A DNA stretch of 6,427 nucleotides. Source: JBBSVE01 sp038233815 (GTDB lineage Bacteria; Pseudomonadota; Alphaproteobacteria; Rhodobacterales; Rhodobacteraceae). Both the position numbers and the translations under genes were made by a program. This document shows, piece after piece, positions 5,488 to 6,427 of the stretch. The stretch covers positions 1-6,427 of the forward strand of contig JBBSVE010000167.1 of NCBI GenBank assembly GCA_038233815.1, written 5' to 3'. The notes beneath the pieces are model-generated. The model did not search any database and was not told the origin of the DNA. It saw only the letters and a program-made list of their open reading frames with translations. Each line of letters opens with the position of its first letter. Position 1 is the first letter of the stretch.

Positions 5488-6427
<940 letters not shown>

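Overview
The window is high-GC DNA that looks like an alphaproteobacterium of the Rhodobacterales (Paracoccus, Rhodobacter and Roseobacter relatives). The grounds are the protein sequences of DnaE2, PyrF and ClpB, the GTTC-N7-GTTC form of the LexA operator, and an IS630-family transposase of a type common in that order. This placement is inference; no search was run.

Layout from left to right. Positions 1-307 hold the 5' end of an IS630-family insertion sequence, with the first 75 codons of its transposase on the minus strand, running off the left edge. It abuts the 3' end of dnaE2 (307-3141, minus), the SOS error-prone polymerase, which stops about where its C-terminal OB-fold should begin. 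dnaE2 has a LexA box next to a good -10 element, just upstream of its start. Behind that promoter lies pyrF (3228-3932, minus), orotidine 5'-phosphate decarboxylase. A divergent promoter region with two perfect TTGACA hexamers separates pyrF from a 257-codon gene of unknown function (4068-4841, plus). That gene meets, tail to tail with a 17-base overlap, a probable two-gene unit of small unknown proteins on the minus strand (51 aa at 5081-5236 and 83 aa at 4825-5076). A 250-base intergenic region follows, rich in dyads and carrying a convincing sigma-32-type heat-shock promoter. It leads into clpB (5488 onward, plus), which runs off the right edge after 313 complete codons.

The genes do not form one pathway. 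Two are stress genes under different, visible controls: LexA/SOS for dnaE2 and heat shock for clpB. pyrF is housekeeping pyrimidine synthesis, and three genes are unknown. The main event is the insertion sequence cutting off the C-terminus of the SOS polymerase, which leaves the transposase downstream of, and in line with, a DNA-damage promoter. I found no CRISPR array, tRNA, rRNA, toxin-antitoxin pair or clear new defence system. The least explained parts are the 257-aa gene, the small-protein pair, and the repeated dyad motif before clpB.
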